Shown here piece by piece: positions 1 to 12,900 of a stretch of DNA of 35,453 bases. The stretch spans positions 66,594 to 102,046 of the forward strand of contig JH153487.1 of assembly GCA_000226015.1 (NCBI GenBank). Reading direction: 5' to 3'. Position numbers and translations under genes: made by a program. The notes below the pieces were generated by a model. That model did no database searches. It saw only the letters and a program-made list of their open reading frames with translations, and was not told where the DNA came from. Origin of the DNA: Mnemiopsis leidyi. Taxonomy: Eukaryota; Ctenophora; Tentaculata; Lobata; Bolinopsidae. The stretch's first letter is position 1; each line of letters opens with the position of its first letter.

Positions 1-337
1 TATAAAGAGAGTTAAAACCAGCTTTGGTTCGTACATTATGTTCAATGGCATGAGCTGCTAATGTATTAGTGTCGTCTATGATATCCCTATTTATGCATGT
101 GCTTGTGCTCAGTGCCTGAATTTGACTTCTATGTTGACATATACGTCTGCCTAGTTGCTGGACAGTCTTTCCTATGTAAGCCTTATTGCAAATACTGCAC
201 TGAGCACAGTAGTTCAAATTAAAGGACTTGCAATTAAAGGACTTTTTTGTATCTGTAATTTTTTCGTATTTGTTATATTTTGTAATTTTATTTGATCTTT
301 GAACGGTGGTTTTATATTTTTTGATTGTTATACTAGT
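1..337 (-). mobile_element. Penelope-like element remnant, GIY-YIG endonuclease end
   Basis: Read on the minus strand from about 337 down to 1, one frame stays open and gives a Lys/Thr-rich lead followed by NLNYCAQCSICNKAYIGKT, then VQQLGRRICQHRSQ and DDTNTLAAHAIEHN. The paired Cys motif (CAQC, C), the Tyr-Ile-Gly of a GIY-YIG core, the Arg on the following helix and the late His-rich strand are the usual pattern of the endonuclease at the C-terminus of Penelope-like retroelements (family knowledge). A stop lies just upstream at about 338-340, so no reverse transcriptase is joined to it in this frame; the rest of the element is off the window edge or lost. It is probably a 5'-truncated copy. 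Family assignment is by remembered motif only. Confidence 0.72.
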
Positions 338-2606
338 TTAAATTTTATTTAGGATGATAAAGAATGTGTATACATAATTTGTATACATAATGTGTTATAA
401 TACGGGGTCCCCAATCCTCACAACCCGAGTTTCACTTTATCAAGTATATCAATAAGAGTGTCTAAATATGATTTTTGGATTCGAAGGTGTGCCTTTTGCT
501 GTGTCTAATTTACATAAAGACCTTTCAGCCAGGTCTTCAAAACATCTAAATCGGTTTTGCCACAATCACAGTCAAATTTTTGATTATGTCACTAGGTATT
601 AATCTGATGGCTTACTTATGGGTGGCTATGATTCATACACTCATGATATGAGCGGCTAGAAGACGACTAGCGGCGGTTGATGGAGTGTTGACGGCAACTT
701 TAGGGGCATCAGCCAAGCAGTACCGTGGCAAGGGAACCCCTCAAAACAAGGGGCTGGCACAAAAGTCCATGAAAAACACTCCCACTTTTAGACAGGCAAT
801 GAGACAGTCACAGAGTAGCTCAGCCACAGAGTAGCTCAGCCACAGAGTAGCGCAGTCACACCATGGCACAGTCATACAGTTACACAGTCCTACAGGCGTC
901 TTGTCACAGCCATGCAGTGCACAGACACTAAGTCACACAATTACAGAGGCGTATATTCATCCTGTCATACAGCTAATCTACTTAAAAATTCTATTGTTCT
1001 AATCAAAGTGGTTGCAATTATACTATTTTAAGGTCATAAAAGCATCAAGTTGGGATATTTTTGGATAGTTGCCTTATTATACTGATGATAGTTCCAAAAA
1101 GGATAAGTAATTATCTGTACTCTGATTTGCCGCAATTTTTTGTTAAAAATATTCTTATTGTACACCACATCTACTCCTATAGCTATTTACTATTGTTTAA
1201 GATGTTAGTGGGGTTTAAGCTTGTAAACCTGAGGTCGGATTAGCCCGTGAAGCTTAATTAGGAAATTGGTTTTAACTGTATCTAATGAGAAAGCTTAAAT
1301 CGTTTCAAGTGGACTTATTACGTTTTACTTTTCTAGTTGTTTGGTTAAGCTCATCTCGTTAACGATGCACTAACTGAATTTATCTATAACTTCCAACCCT
1401 GCAGCAGCATCTTCTTGATGCCACTATAATGTATAATGTAGGATGCAGGTACGTGGTATATTCACTATCAGCTCATTGTACTTGTATATATGTAGCTCAT
1501 GTACACTGATTTAGGTTCACTGGTGCCAACAGTACAGATATAATTGTACAATACATCCTGTGCCATTCTTACCTTCTGGTTACTGTATATAATGCCGCTT
1601 AATTCAAGCATCCTGTATCTATATGACTTTGTCGCTCCTTCTTTTACATTTCGTTGAAATTGATTCTTGCTATATGGTCAATTATATGGTTATTGGCTCC
1701 AACATAAAATATGGCAATGCTATTATTATGTTTTATCTTATCTGAGCTTAGTTAGAAGGTCGAGTTACAGGTTTTTTGTGTATCACGAGGTTAAACCTGC
1801 GTAATTGCAATTCCAGTAATATACTGATAAAATACCAATAAGGACTGATAAAATTCCAATAAGAATTAGGTGCATGATATTGCGTGATTGTAAGTATTTC
1901 TTCCGGCCACGTCTCAAATTACACCTAATTTGACGATAATGCTATTTGAACTCGTGATCACTTCTTTGCTATAAAGCGTGACCTTATCATTAGGTATGTG
2001 GTTCTTTGCACTTCGCAGTTTCCTTACATGACAATTCCCTTATTCTATAATCGTCTGGATATAACATCAGCTCTTAACATAGTCAGCGACAAAACGAAGG
2101 GTTCGCATTTGTTTTAAATTAATTTATAATTCTAGATCTATTCTTGGACGAGATGTTTAGATTCCTCATTAAATGCTGATATAATTCGGGTATAAATAAA
2201 TTTAAATTAAATTCAATTTAATCCGAACATCTTTCTCCTCGATGTGATGTCCTTCAAAATAAGCAGTCTTGGGCTAACCCGTCTTCAGTCGTTTACTGTT
2301 ACACTGACAATTTATCTGCTTAAGACCCTTATTTCGTGTCTCTGATCCATAACATGCCATTTCTTACGTAGTTAAAAAAGTTTCTTTGCCGATTTTGTCT
2401 TCTTCAGTATTTTACGGTGAGTTTTCGATAACCATTTTTGTCTTTGTCTGATCCTATTGTTGTATAAACTGTAAATATTCAGAATTTCTAATATATTAGT
2501 ATTGTGTGCTGTTTTCAGCAATGTTAAGCATAAGTTGCTTGATCAAATTTCACTATCGACTTTTTATTCCTTAGAAAAAGAAACTCGTATTGGCTTCTAT
2601 AAGAAC
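338..2606. other. intergenic region, no gene recognised
   Basis: AT-rich DNA between the retroelement fragment and the first LHPP copy. Only short open frames without family features are present. A 16-bp triplicate lies at 809-856 in a stretch rich in CACAG words. The 5' UTR and promoter of the first LHPP copy must lie in its last part, but no clear signal was seen. Confidence 0.6.
809..856. repeat. 16-bp tandem triplicate
   Basis: Three adjacent copies of CACAGAGTAGCTCAGC; the third differs at two bases. It sits in a wider 800-940 stretch rich in CACAG/CATACAG words, a small decayed minisatellite in non-coding DNA. Confidence 0.8.
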
Positions 2607-5600
2607 ATGGGAGGAGAAAGAAAGTTATCAAAGCGTCCTCAGGGTATGTTTTTAAAATCTTTGCTTTTAATCTCTAAACAGTATTATCGTCGTCAATTCA
2701 TAATTCAAATACCTGTTATATATGTTTACGTTTTTACCGATACGGTAAATGGAAAAATATTATTTCAGGGGTTCTATGTGACATAAGTGGTGTCATGAAA
2801 AATTCAATAAACGGAGTTGATGTCGCCATAGATAAATCAGTTGAAGCTTTTAAAAGGTAAAGGAGTAAATTTGTACTCGAATCGTCAAATGTATTTAAAT
2901 TCGTAAGGTTACTCAATTAAACCAGATCTTTGATTCAGTATTTTAATTGCTGTTGGGATTTTCCAATTTAACGAATTCGGTGAAGGGGCACATCATATTT
3001 TGAGGAAATGAGTATCAATCAAATGGTTTGGTGCAAGCTTGATAAATTGGCATCACCATATCGATCTTCAAAAAACTTTAACAATACTTTATTTAAAAAA
3101 CAAAACTTCTCTTATCAGGCTACAAGATAGTGGAGTGCCTTACGTTTTGTGTACCAACGAGAGTTGCTACTCAACAGCTGTCTTGGCTCAAAAACTCAGG
3201 AAAATCGGTTTCAACATTTCTGCAGACAAAATCGTTTCTCCTGTATCAGCGATCATTCAGGTACTTTTTTTAACGTTAAATATTGTTATGTTCTGATTTA
3301 AATGTTACTTTTCTCTGTATGAATAATAAATGAGATCTTTTAGGGAACTTTTTAAAAAGTTCCTTAATAGATCGCATTTCTTAGTCATACAGAGAAAAGT
3401 AACATTCAAATCAAACTGCTATGAGACTAAATAACTACCCGCTGCTACTACAATAGTGTTATGTGGTAAAGATAAGCCTTAAATTCCGTTAACTTAGGTA
3501 CCACAAGTTTTCGATGAATAAATTATTTCAATTCAATTCAATTCAATAATTTCTGTTACGGTTATATCTGCGTATCTAAACTATCTAACGCAGGTTATCA
3601 AAGAAAACAACCATAGACCGTATGTACTTGTTAACGAGAAAGTGAGAGGAGAGTTTGATCGGTTTGATCAATCTGATCCCGATATCGTGGTAAGATAAAA
3701 ATTCAGGATATTTGAAAAGGGTTTCCTTTGTCGAGTGTATGATTTCTGAGAGCTTTCTTTCTCGATTGTATGAGCTTGATTTCTCAATGAATGATTTCTG
3801 ACAGCTCTTTTTCTCGAGTGTATGATTTCTGACAGCTCTTTTTCTCGAGTGTATGATTTCTGAGATCTTGTTTTTCTCGAATGTATGATTTCTTACAGCT
3901 TGATTACTCGAGTGTATGATTTTTGAGAGCTTGTTTTCTCGAGTGTATGATTTCTGACAGCTTCTTTTCTCAAGTGTTAGATTTCTGACAGCTTGATTTC
4001 TTAATTGTATCATTTCTGACAGATTGTTTTCTCAAGTGTATAATTTCTGACAGCTTGATTTCTCAAGGATTTTTGAAAAGGGTTTCCTTTGTCGAGTGTA
4101 TGATTTCTGAGATCTTGTTTCCTCATTTGTATGATTTCTGAGATCTTGTTTCCTCATTTGTATGATTTCTGAGATCTTGTTTCCTCATTTGTATGATTTC
4201 TGAGATCTTGTTTTCTCGAATGTCTGAGAGCTTTCTTTCTCGATTGTATGAGCTTGATTTCTCAATGAATGATTTCTGACAGCTTCTTTTCTCGAGTGTA
4301 TGATTTCTGACAGCTTCTTTTCTCAAGTGTTAGATTTCTGGCAGCTTGATTTCTCAAGTGTATGATTTCTGACAGCTTCTTTTTTATATCTTTTATTTCT
4401 TGAGAGTTAGGTTTCTCAAGAGAATGGTGGTGATACGAGGTGTATCAATTGATTACGTTGCAGGTAGTCGGCGATGCAATAGATGATTTTACTTACGAAA
4501 ACATGAACAAAACCTTCAAGCTTCTTGTAGGCGGTATGTATAGTAGTATACTAGATAATGAGACTAGGATCAACGATTCACCGATCACCTATTAAATTGG
4601 CAAGCTTGTATCGAACTTAAATGCCACTCGTTTTCAGGAGAACGCAAATTCTACTGCTTGGGAAGATCGTGAGTTAAATTACCTATTGTAGTTTTTTCTT
4701 CGTTACGTCAACCAAATTTCGCTGCTGATTTCTGCCTAATTTTCCCTTCATCATGCTATCTCACGTTCAACCCCTTTCCCTAACGTGTACTCGAAATAAT
4801 TCCGTGTTTGAGATGATTGTGTGCTTGAGATAATCATATCTAAACTCAATATTCAACTCTCAAATCCCATTCGTTCTTGGAACTGAACCACGTTTATTTC
4901 TAAAGGTGTCAGTATTGCGAAGGGTATTGATGTCTAAACAAATTTGAACAATGCCAGCATATTCCTGGTCACGTGACATTAAACACGGTAAGTTAAAACG
5001 ATGCAAATCGATACATGAAACTGCTCACTGCTGGGACAGCCTATAAAAAGGCACAGATCACTATAACCCCACGAAATATTTAGTCTCATATGATAACGCC
5101 TAATTTTTATCCTGTTTAAATTTCTAAACCAATTCAGGAAATATTACTTGGAATCAGGGGAGCTTAAACTCGAAGTTGGATGTTTTATCGCTGGACTGGA
5201 GGTTAGACAAGGAACTCGACAATGAATTTCTGTTTGAAAGCCTATCTTTATGAATATGTTTTAGACTTCTCGGACAAGTTTTCTTCCATCATAATCAAGA
5301 TATAATGTGAAATGTCGCTCCATCCATATAATTCCTTTTTCCTGTAAAATGTATTAAATCTTAAAACAAAATCTCTAACAGTACTCGAGCCAAGTAAAAG
5401 CAGAGGTGATAGGGAAGCCAAGTCCGGTGTTTTTCAACCAGGCAGCTAGTCTATTAGGAATGTCACCCCGCGATCTGGTCATGATAGGAGACGATGTGGA
5501 CAGCGATGTGGGAGGAGCTATGAGGGCTGGTCTTCAGGGCATCCTTGTAAAGACCGGGAAGTACAGGTTTCCAAATTTGGGAGTATATTTTTATAGCGTA

Positions 5601-5877
5601 TACCCTATTTTACTTGCAAATAACATATTTCAAGACTTATTAAGATTAAATCTTTCATTTTGATCAACTTGTATTCTGAAATTGTTCTTGAATATTTGCT
5701 TTGTTTTTGAGCGTTTGGGAGAAAATTGAGCTGAGTTTGTTATCTCACGATCTAAAATACGAAATTTTTCTTTTCAGAGAGAAAGATGCAAGTCATCCTA
5801 CAGTTAAACCGACTTTGATAGCCGACAACTTAAGTCATGCGATTGATGTGATACTTAACTCGAAAAAGGGTTATTAA
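2607..5877 (+). CDS. LHPP: LHPP-like HAD phosphatase, copy A (9 exons)
   Basis: Exons: 2607-2643, 2769-2856, 3119-3260, 3594-3689, 4464-4533, 4638-4668, 5138-5201, 5382-5566, 5778-5877; total 813 nt, 270 aa, matching the usual LHPP length of about 270. All introns are GT-AG and all phases join. Phospholysine phosphohistidine inorganic pyrophosphate phosphatase is a cytosolic class-II HAD enzyme that removes phosphate from pyrophosphate and phospho-His/Lys. HAD motifs seen: motif I VLCDISGV (about residue 14), motif II LCTNES (about 53), cap segment RPYVLVNEKVRGEFD and TYENMNKTFKLL, motif III VIGKPSPVFF, motif IV VMIGDDVDSDVGG, then ILVKTGKYR and a C-terminal helix. CTNES and the YENMN cap separate it from the relative HDHD2 (VTNT). 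ATG 2607 gives a 12-residue lead before the first strand. A 774-bp intron 4 is filled by a minisatellite, and intron 3 holds a fold-back repeat. Confidence 0.9.
3293..3415. repeat. fold-back inverted repeat in intron 3 of LHPP copy A
   Basis: Two arms of about 60 bp meet at about 3352 (AACTTTTT/AAAAAGTT). The left arm contains AATGTTACTTTTCTCTGTAT and the right arm its exact complement, with several mismatches nearer the centre. This is a nearly perfect hairpin and could be a fold-back MITE; no clear target duplication was found at its ends. Just after it lies a short CAATT run (about 3528-3548). Confidence 0.8.
3715..4390. repeat. minisatellite of about 30 bp in intron 4 of LHPP copy A
   Basis: About 20 imperfect copies of a unit built on GTATGATTTCTGACAGCTT plus a CTTTTCTCGA-type tail, with sub-variants (GAGATCTTG, TTCCTCATTT) in blocks. 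A longer segment around 3705-3800 recurs near 4065-4280, so higher-order duplication has occurred. It fills most of the 774-bp intron; the matching intron in copy B is only 143 bp and lacks it. Long open frames on the minus strand here only reflect the repeat. Confidence 0.88.
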
Positions 5878-6646
5878 GCTCATTCCTATTGTTCAGTGAT
5901 TACTTGAAGTCGAAATCAGATTGGACCAATCAAACAATTGACAACGAAGTACGATTAAGAAGTTAAGGTGATTATTTGTCAGATTAACAATGAAATTTGA
6001 CAATTTTGTCCTTTAAAGAATTTCCTGCACGAAATTAATGAATTTCTGATCGAAAATAGCAATAATTTAAGATTGAGGGTATTCCTTTCGGTTATATTTG
6101 TTAATAAATAAGTAAATAAGACGTCTTGTTTATTTCAGCAGTGTTCTATATTGTGCATGATTTTTGAATATCGATTTGTTATACAGTTATTTTTTTATGC
6201 TTTTTAATATAAAACGTTTTTATTTCTCATGAAGTTTGAAACAAAAGATATTTTGAAATAAAATATGACCGATCAGTTCAGTTTGACGAAGGTACCGGAC
6301 GGAATGTTCGGTTACCTGTAAATCAATGAAAAACGGGTTTAGGAGAAATTAAGGGTATAGCGTACTGTGTTATATGAGAATTTAAATTCCCATGAGACTG
6401 TTACCATGAATTGACTGTGTTAAGAAAATTGTATGATAACGATACAAATTACTTGTTAATATAACTGACCGCGTTTCTATGTGATCCTATGTAGTGGTGA
6501 ATTTTGGTGAATTGTCACTGTTGTACTTCTCGTCTTGCTCTCTTATCTCCTAAAATACTCCATAGTCATTTTCTTATCAATCGACGGTACTTGTCTTATA
6601 ATGAATTTCTCAGCAAGTTCATGTGAAGGAGAGGGAGCTAACAATT
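5878..6646. other. spacer between the two LHPP copies
   Basis: AT-rich spacer of about 770 bp. It includes AATAAA-like words near 6102 and 6255 that could end the copy A transcript, and must hold the promoter and 5' UTR of copy B. No other gene seen. Confidence 0.5.
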
Positions 6647-9376
6647 ATGTTATCCAAAAAGCCGTTAGGTAAATAAAATTGCGGTTCCCTAAAATTCTCG
6701 TTTTGTTCCTTGGTAATGATATTTCGCTCGTTTGTAATAACACTAGCGCTGGAAACTTGAACAAACCTAATGTGTTTACAACCCTTCACCTTCAATATCA
6801 AATCTCGGGCTCTAAATGTGAAAATGTTTATTGATTTGTCTATCAGGAGTTCTCTGCGATATAAGCGGAGTCCTCAAAGATGCGACGAATGGTGTAGACA
6901 TACCTATTGATGGATCTGTTGACGCGTTTAAAAGGTGTCTACAAATTTTTTGATAATCTTTTGCTCAATATGAATTAATGGTTTTCAAATAATTTTCACG
7001 TAGAGACAAAATAAAAAAGTGCTCGCGTTTAGTCAAAAATGGTAATTGATAAGTCAATGAGTAGATAAATTTTATACTTCATGTCAGGCTACAAGAGAGC
7101 GGATTACCCTACATTTTGTGTACCAATGAGAGCAGCTTCCCAACCGCTGTCATGGCGGACAAACTCAGCAAAATTGGTTTTAATGTTCCTGCCGATAAGA
7201 TCCTTTCTCCTATAACTGCCGTCATTGAGGTCGGAAATCATACTCTAATGGCTGTGAACAAATGCCATACCTACCATCCACACTTACTGCATTCAGTGAA
7301 CATTAAACATCGGAAAAAACGAAGAAGATGAGATTTAATTAAAATCTATCTGCTAAAAACAAATCATACGCCACACAGACATTTCTGTTACAGGTTATAA
7401 AAGAAAACAAATATAGACCGTATGTTCTTGTTAACGAGAAAGTGAGAGGAGAGTTTGATCGGTTTGATCAATCTGATCCCGATATCGTGGTACGCCCCTT
7501 TTCAACTCCGAGTTTTTAGATCTGCCAACAAATCTACTAGTCATGTTTCACGACCGTTCAGTATATAATAACTGTATCAGGCACGATTTACTTTTTTCTT
7601 TGAATAATCATTGCTAAAGTCTTAAAGTGCAGGTGGTAGGCGATGCAGAGGAGCATTTTACTTACGAAAACATGAACAAAACTTTCAAACTACTTGTTGG
7701 AGGTGAGAAATAGCAAATCTTCTGGATTTTACATGTACAATTTTACACAGTCAATTCTTTTGGGCGTTTGTTAGGAGTTAGCTAATGAATTAGGAGTTAG
7801 AACTTAGATATTGGATTTGAAGTAAGCTATTCAATTTATTTGCTTCTCCGAGATAGGTGCAACTGAGGTCACTACGTTCAAACTTGCCCTAAACATTCGA
7901 AATTTCTCTTTCAGGCGATCGTAAATTTTTCTGCTTAGGAAAAGGGCAAGTTACTTCATTTTTGGCTATGAAAAACCTTTTCCCATTCTTCTTTCTCATA
8001 TTTAAACCAGAAACTTTTATTTTCTAGGCAAGGTTTATTTACCTTTCAAAACGTTTGACTCTGTTACAGAAAATACTACAAGGACTCCGGAGAGTTGAAC
8101 GTCGACCTGGGCTGTTTTGTTGTCGGTCTAGAAGTGAGTTGGTCCCATTAACACTTCCATGTCCTTCTTTGTATCACTTTCCCACCCGTATTTCTTCTGT
8201 GACGCTGTTCATAGTGCAGGTTTTTAGAGAAAATGTTAAGAGAACGTTATTTGTGGGGGATGTCGCAAATTTGGGAAATGGTGAACGCACGAAAGTTTAA
8301 CACGCACGAAAGAACTTCGGTGTGGGAATTTGATTTTACATTTGAGTTTGGCAGTGATTGGCCAATAAGATGCCAGCTACGACCAATGATTATTAACAAG
8401 CGCTGTCACACCGCACACGTCAAAACAAATTTGCGACAACTCCCAACGAATAACGTTAAAAAGTGATAATCTACGATACAAACCTTATCGGCCAGTACTC
8501 AAGTCAAGTGCAAGCAGAGGTGATAGGGAAGCCAAGTCCGGTGTTTTTCAACCAGGCAGCTAGTCTATTAGGAATGTCACCCCGTGATCTGGTCATGATA
8601 GGTGACGACGTAGAGGGAGATGTCGGGGGTTCTATGAGAGCTGGTTTACAGGGCATCCTGGTGAAAACTGGGAAATTCAGGTGAGAATTTATTAACTTAG
8701 AGGTTGTAAGTTATAGGATCGAGTTTAAAAATGTTTGTGTTACTCGGCTGATGACTGATTATGGTCAGTGCTCTTAGACACATCCCAAAGATAGGCCGCC
8801 GTTGGTAGGCTTTCCATGCATCTCGTTTTCGAGGAAATTCAATATACGTACTCGTGGACTGCAACGCAAGATTAACACAAATCACAATCTATAGCGGGCT
8901 TAATGACACAACATACACACAACTGAATTAGGTTTATAGTTTTAACTCCACTCCTAACCTAATTTGTCGGTAGGCTTGCCGATCTTTGTCTGTATTGACT
9001 ATTAAGGTATTGGATTTCGAATTTTATTATCGTTCAACCTGATTTATTTAATGTACATAGCACAGTCTGTTCGTGTTAACCGTTAAATCTGGTAAACGAG
9101 GCTTTCTTCACTTTTGTAGCACAATATTACACTATCATGTACTTGATTTGGAAAGGACCGCATAAACAATTCGTTGGCTGCAGTACTCTATCTTTCTGAT
9201 TTGTTTTGATTTGTTTTAATTCATAAACCGCCTTGTTATGATTGCAAATACGGTCTGGTTATTTATACAAGACATGTAATTTCAGAGAGAAAGATGCGAG
9301 TCATCCAACAGTTACGCCTAGTTTTATAGCAGACAACTTGAGTCATGCAATTGATGTGATACTTGACACAAAATAA
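6647..9376 (+). CDS. LHPP: LHPP-like HAD phosphatase, copy B (9 exons)
   Basis: Exons: 6647-6668, 6847-6934, 7088-7229, 7394-7489, 7633-7702, 7915-7945, 8070-8133, 8496-8680, 9286-9376; 789 nt, 262 aa. Exons 2-8 have exactly the lengths of copy A (88, 142, 96, 70, 31, 64, 185 nt). HAD motifs: VLCDISGV, LCTNESS, VIGKPSPVFF, MIGDDVEGDVGG. ATG 6647 was chosen because the other upstream ATG (6601) enters the next exon out of frame. The intron after exon 6 starts with GC (GCAAGT at 7946), not GT: only this donor gives the 31-nt exon and restores LGKGKYYKDSGEL. The N-terminal lead is shorter than in copy A (7 residues). It is likely a working paralogue, since all motifs are intact. Its substrate preference cannot be told from sequence. 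Confidence 0.9.
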
Positions 9377-9998
9377 GACTCAAACTTATATCGAGGTTTT
9401 AATTTGAATTTAGCAGGCACTAAAAGTGAAAAATATCATACCTATTTCATCACACCTGTTTTATTCGAGGTTCACAAAATCATTAGAATAATATAGCCAG
9501 ATAGTTTGCATGTAAATAATGTTTTGTGAAACTTACATCTTATATTTCGGTAAAACGATGAGCATACGCCCGGTGGTGCAGCATTACATTTCATAACGCT
9601 TTATTGGGAAAATGTGTAACCCAGTACGTTCAATTTTATATGTTCATTCTGTGTGGTTTGCGGCCCACGTTTCAACTTTCTCCAAGTTAATTTTGTATAA
9701 CATTTCAATCGGTTATTTCAAAGTTGTCGTTGTAATTACATGCCTATTTGCATTCTGCATGATTAGTATCCAAAGGGTTTTCTAATATACTGATTTTATT
9801 TATTTTAGCGAGATAAACTGATGTATATCATGCATTTATTTTTGGGCTTTTTGATTTTCATCTAAATGTCAGAATTTATATTTGTTATTTTGATATATAT
9901 TTTGATATGAAATATTGGTGCTTCGTTAAAATAAAAGGTTGTCCGAAGTCCCTAAACTTTAAGTGTTGTTAACACCTTATTTTCCTTTAGCGTCCACC
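9377..9998. other. spacer between LHPP copy B and GPD1
   Basis: About 620 bp of AT-rich DNA with no gene seen. CTTTTAG just before GCGTCCACC and the GPD1 ATG could be a 3' splice site, so the GPD1 5' UTR may contain an intron starting upstream in this spacer. Confidence 0.45.
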
Positions 9999-12900
9999 AT
10001 GTCTGATACACGTAAAGTCACGATTATTGGATCCGGCAACTGGGGCAGTGCTATCGCTAAAATAGTCGGATCTAACACCAGCAGACATTCCGATCTCTTC
10101 GATAAACAGGTTTGTGGGTTTATTTTAAAGTTGCACATTGGCTTTTGACAATTATGCAATTTATCTGTTTTATCATAAAATATTTCACAAAACAGAGCTG
10201 CAAAGGGCTACATTTTGTGTGGTTGAATAGATAGATCAGTCAAATCACGTTAAATAAAACTAACAAAACTCTGAGAAAGTCAAGTTGTCCCACACATTTG
10301 CTGTAAATTGATACTCTCCGGTTGTTCACTCCTGGAAGGAGAGGTCCGATAAAACCTCGAAAATGTTGATGATAACTTTGAGTAAGTCTCCACGATAGGT
10401 TTAGTCAGACTGTCGTCGTATAGGAACGGGTTTATGACAGAGTTGATAGGGAGAATGATCATGGAGAAGAATCCATACCAGGGCGTGGCATCCAGAGCCT
10501 CCGTGGAATGTAGTACACATATCACTATAAAAGGCATCCAACAGAGAAAATCTGTACAGATTATGATCGCTATCTTTTGGTTCATTTTCCGATTTCTTTG
10601 AGTTATTTGTTGGTTTTTCTGAGAATTCGTTAGACCCTTTGACGACTTATAAGAGGTGATTCCGATCAGCAGATAAGAGATTGATATAAAGAAGAAACAA
10701 ACAAAGTTGATAGCAAGGATGCCCCACACAAAGTGCCTCTGAGGATCACTGTCTTTTACAAAATATTTGAATAAACAAACGCCGTCGTTTCCATAGAAAC
10801 CCACTTTATTTATTAACTTTGTGTAATCTGTATAGTTTGGGTTGTGTGAAAACATTTCTTCCACCATTTTGATGGTCATATTCCAGCTTAGTGACGCATC
10901 TTTCATTCTACCATGGTAAGCTTCAATAGTAGCATGAATCTTGTGTTTACCAGCAGTTCCAATAAATATTCTGAGTCTATCTTCAAATTTGATTCCATTG
11001 ACGAAGAAGTCCTCAAATCGTTCGACTACTGGAATCGCTGCAACGGCTACTGACAAAATTACAATTGACATGATTCCCAGAAAAACTTGAACCATCTTTT
11101 TTGTTGTTAACTCACCTGGAATTCTCATCGTGTTCATGATACCTCTTAGCCGTATCACACTGAGCCCGGCCATTGAAAACAGTGATATCTGTGAGCCAAT
11201 AGTGCTGAATGTTCCGATAAGAGCGCAAGTAACGCTTGTTTTCCAGATGATCTCCTTGAAGCAGTAGTCTCTCTTGAACACCACACCGTCGTATATCGCT
11301 ATTACAAACAGATAGCATCCTACCAGCATGTCTCCAGCGGAAATAAGTATTATAAGGGACTTGTTAATAACTGCAATTGAAGTTCTACTCTTCCTGAGCG
11401 TGCCAACGTTCTTTAGAACTATGATAAAGTTAGCTAGAACAGACAGAGATCCAATAGCCCAAGACAGTCCCTTTAAAGAGGAGCCCTCTAAAATCTCTTT
11501 GGTACAGTGCTCATTACACTCATCAGTCATGTCGAGACAGTCAATATTACCGTCACACATTTTTATTTTAGGAATGTAGAGCCCAGAGAAACTACACTTG
11601 AAATGATTGGTACAATCCTTCTCATCAGAACCATCCCCACAATCATCTGCCAGATTACAGACCTGGGAATAGTCGACACACCTGACTTTGTTCTCACAAA
11701 CAAAATATCTGTTCGTGTAAACATCCCCGTGTGATCTAGTAAAGAAAGCCAGATAGCTATGTTCGGCTACAGTTCCCACTCTGTTGGGGTATTGTCTCGG
11801 GCAGACCTCGTATCTTGGGTGTCGTGTAAGAGGGCACTCAGAGTTGATACACATCCCATTACAGCTGGTGTACAAGTACTGTTCGCCGAACACGTGATCA
11901 CAGTTCTTTGTGCTGTTTGGTAGCCGCACTGTCGTGCGTGTGTTCACTCCAAAGTACTCATGGTCTGGGTAGATGAAACTTTTTGTCAAACAAGTGATGT
12001 TTGTCAGTCTTGTTATACTTTCTAAACCTTCCAAACAATATGAAATACGTTTCACAAGACCCTTCTCTGTTGTAGGAACGATTGTGAGGATGCCTCTGAA
12101 ACTCCTGAAAACAGAACAGATCTTGTTCTCATTTCCACAAGTCTCAACTCCATCACACAACTGATCTACCTCCGAGAAGCCCGGTTCACCCAGCCTACAC
12201 ACAAACACGTTTTCACAGGTCTCAGTGCCGAGGACGTATCTTAACGTCCTTCCTCCTCCACAGGTCGGCCAGATATCAGCCTCATCACTACCGTCCATAC
12301 AGTCCTGCACGCCGTCCTTCAGCCACAACAACGGTATCGGAAGTTCAACTTCCCGTCCGATACGCCTTCTGCAAGTCTTCTCAGTCATCACCCGACAATT
12401 TCCTGCCTCATCTTTCCCATCTTCACAATCTTTCACTCCATCGCAAATGTAGTGTTTATGTAGTAAACACAAATTAGAAAGTACAAAACACTTGTTGTCA
12501 ATACCGTCATCACACAAAGTTTCCTCAGTTATCTGATTGTGTATGTTGTAGTGCACGTGACATAGCATGTATCTAGAGATGGTAGTTACACTTCCACCAA
12601 CTTGACATGTTCCTCCTACCTTGGCAGGATCTGTGCAGTTAGTTTGTTCAGCAGAGTATCCCTCTGTACAGCCATACTGGCTGGGTATCTGTGCCCCTAG
12701 AGGGAGGCACCGTGTAAAGTTGTGTACATGTACCGATCTCCCGTTCTTGTAACAGATCTGTGTCGTGTCGTCTGTCGCCGTACAGCCTGCTTCATCCTCT
12801 CCACCGTCACAGTCCTCTGTACCATCACACACATCATTAACAGCAATGTAGGAGTTCGTGTTGACAACCCCTTCCCTGGTTGCCTTGCAGTACATCCCGT

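Noticed and set aside
3715-4390. CRISPR-like array
   Set aside because: Repeats are adjacent, imperfect and without unique spacers, in a spliced eukaryotic gene.
2607-9376. Assignment of the two phosphatases to HDHD2
   Set aside because: CTNES at motif II and the TYENMN cap segment match LHPP; HDHD2 has a VTNT-type motif II.
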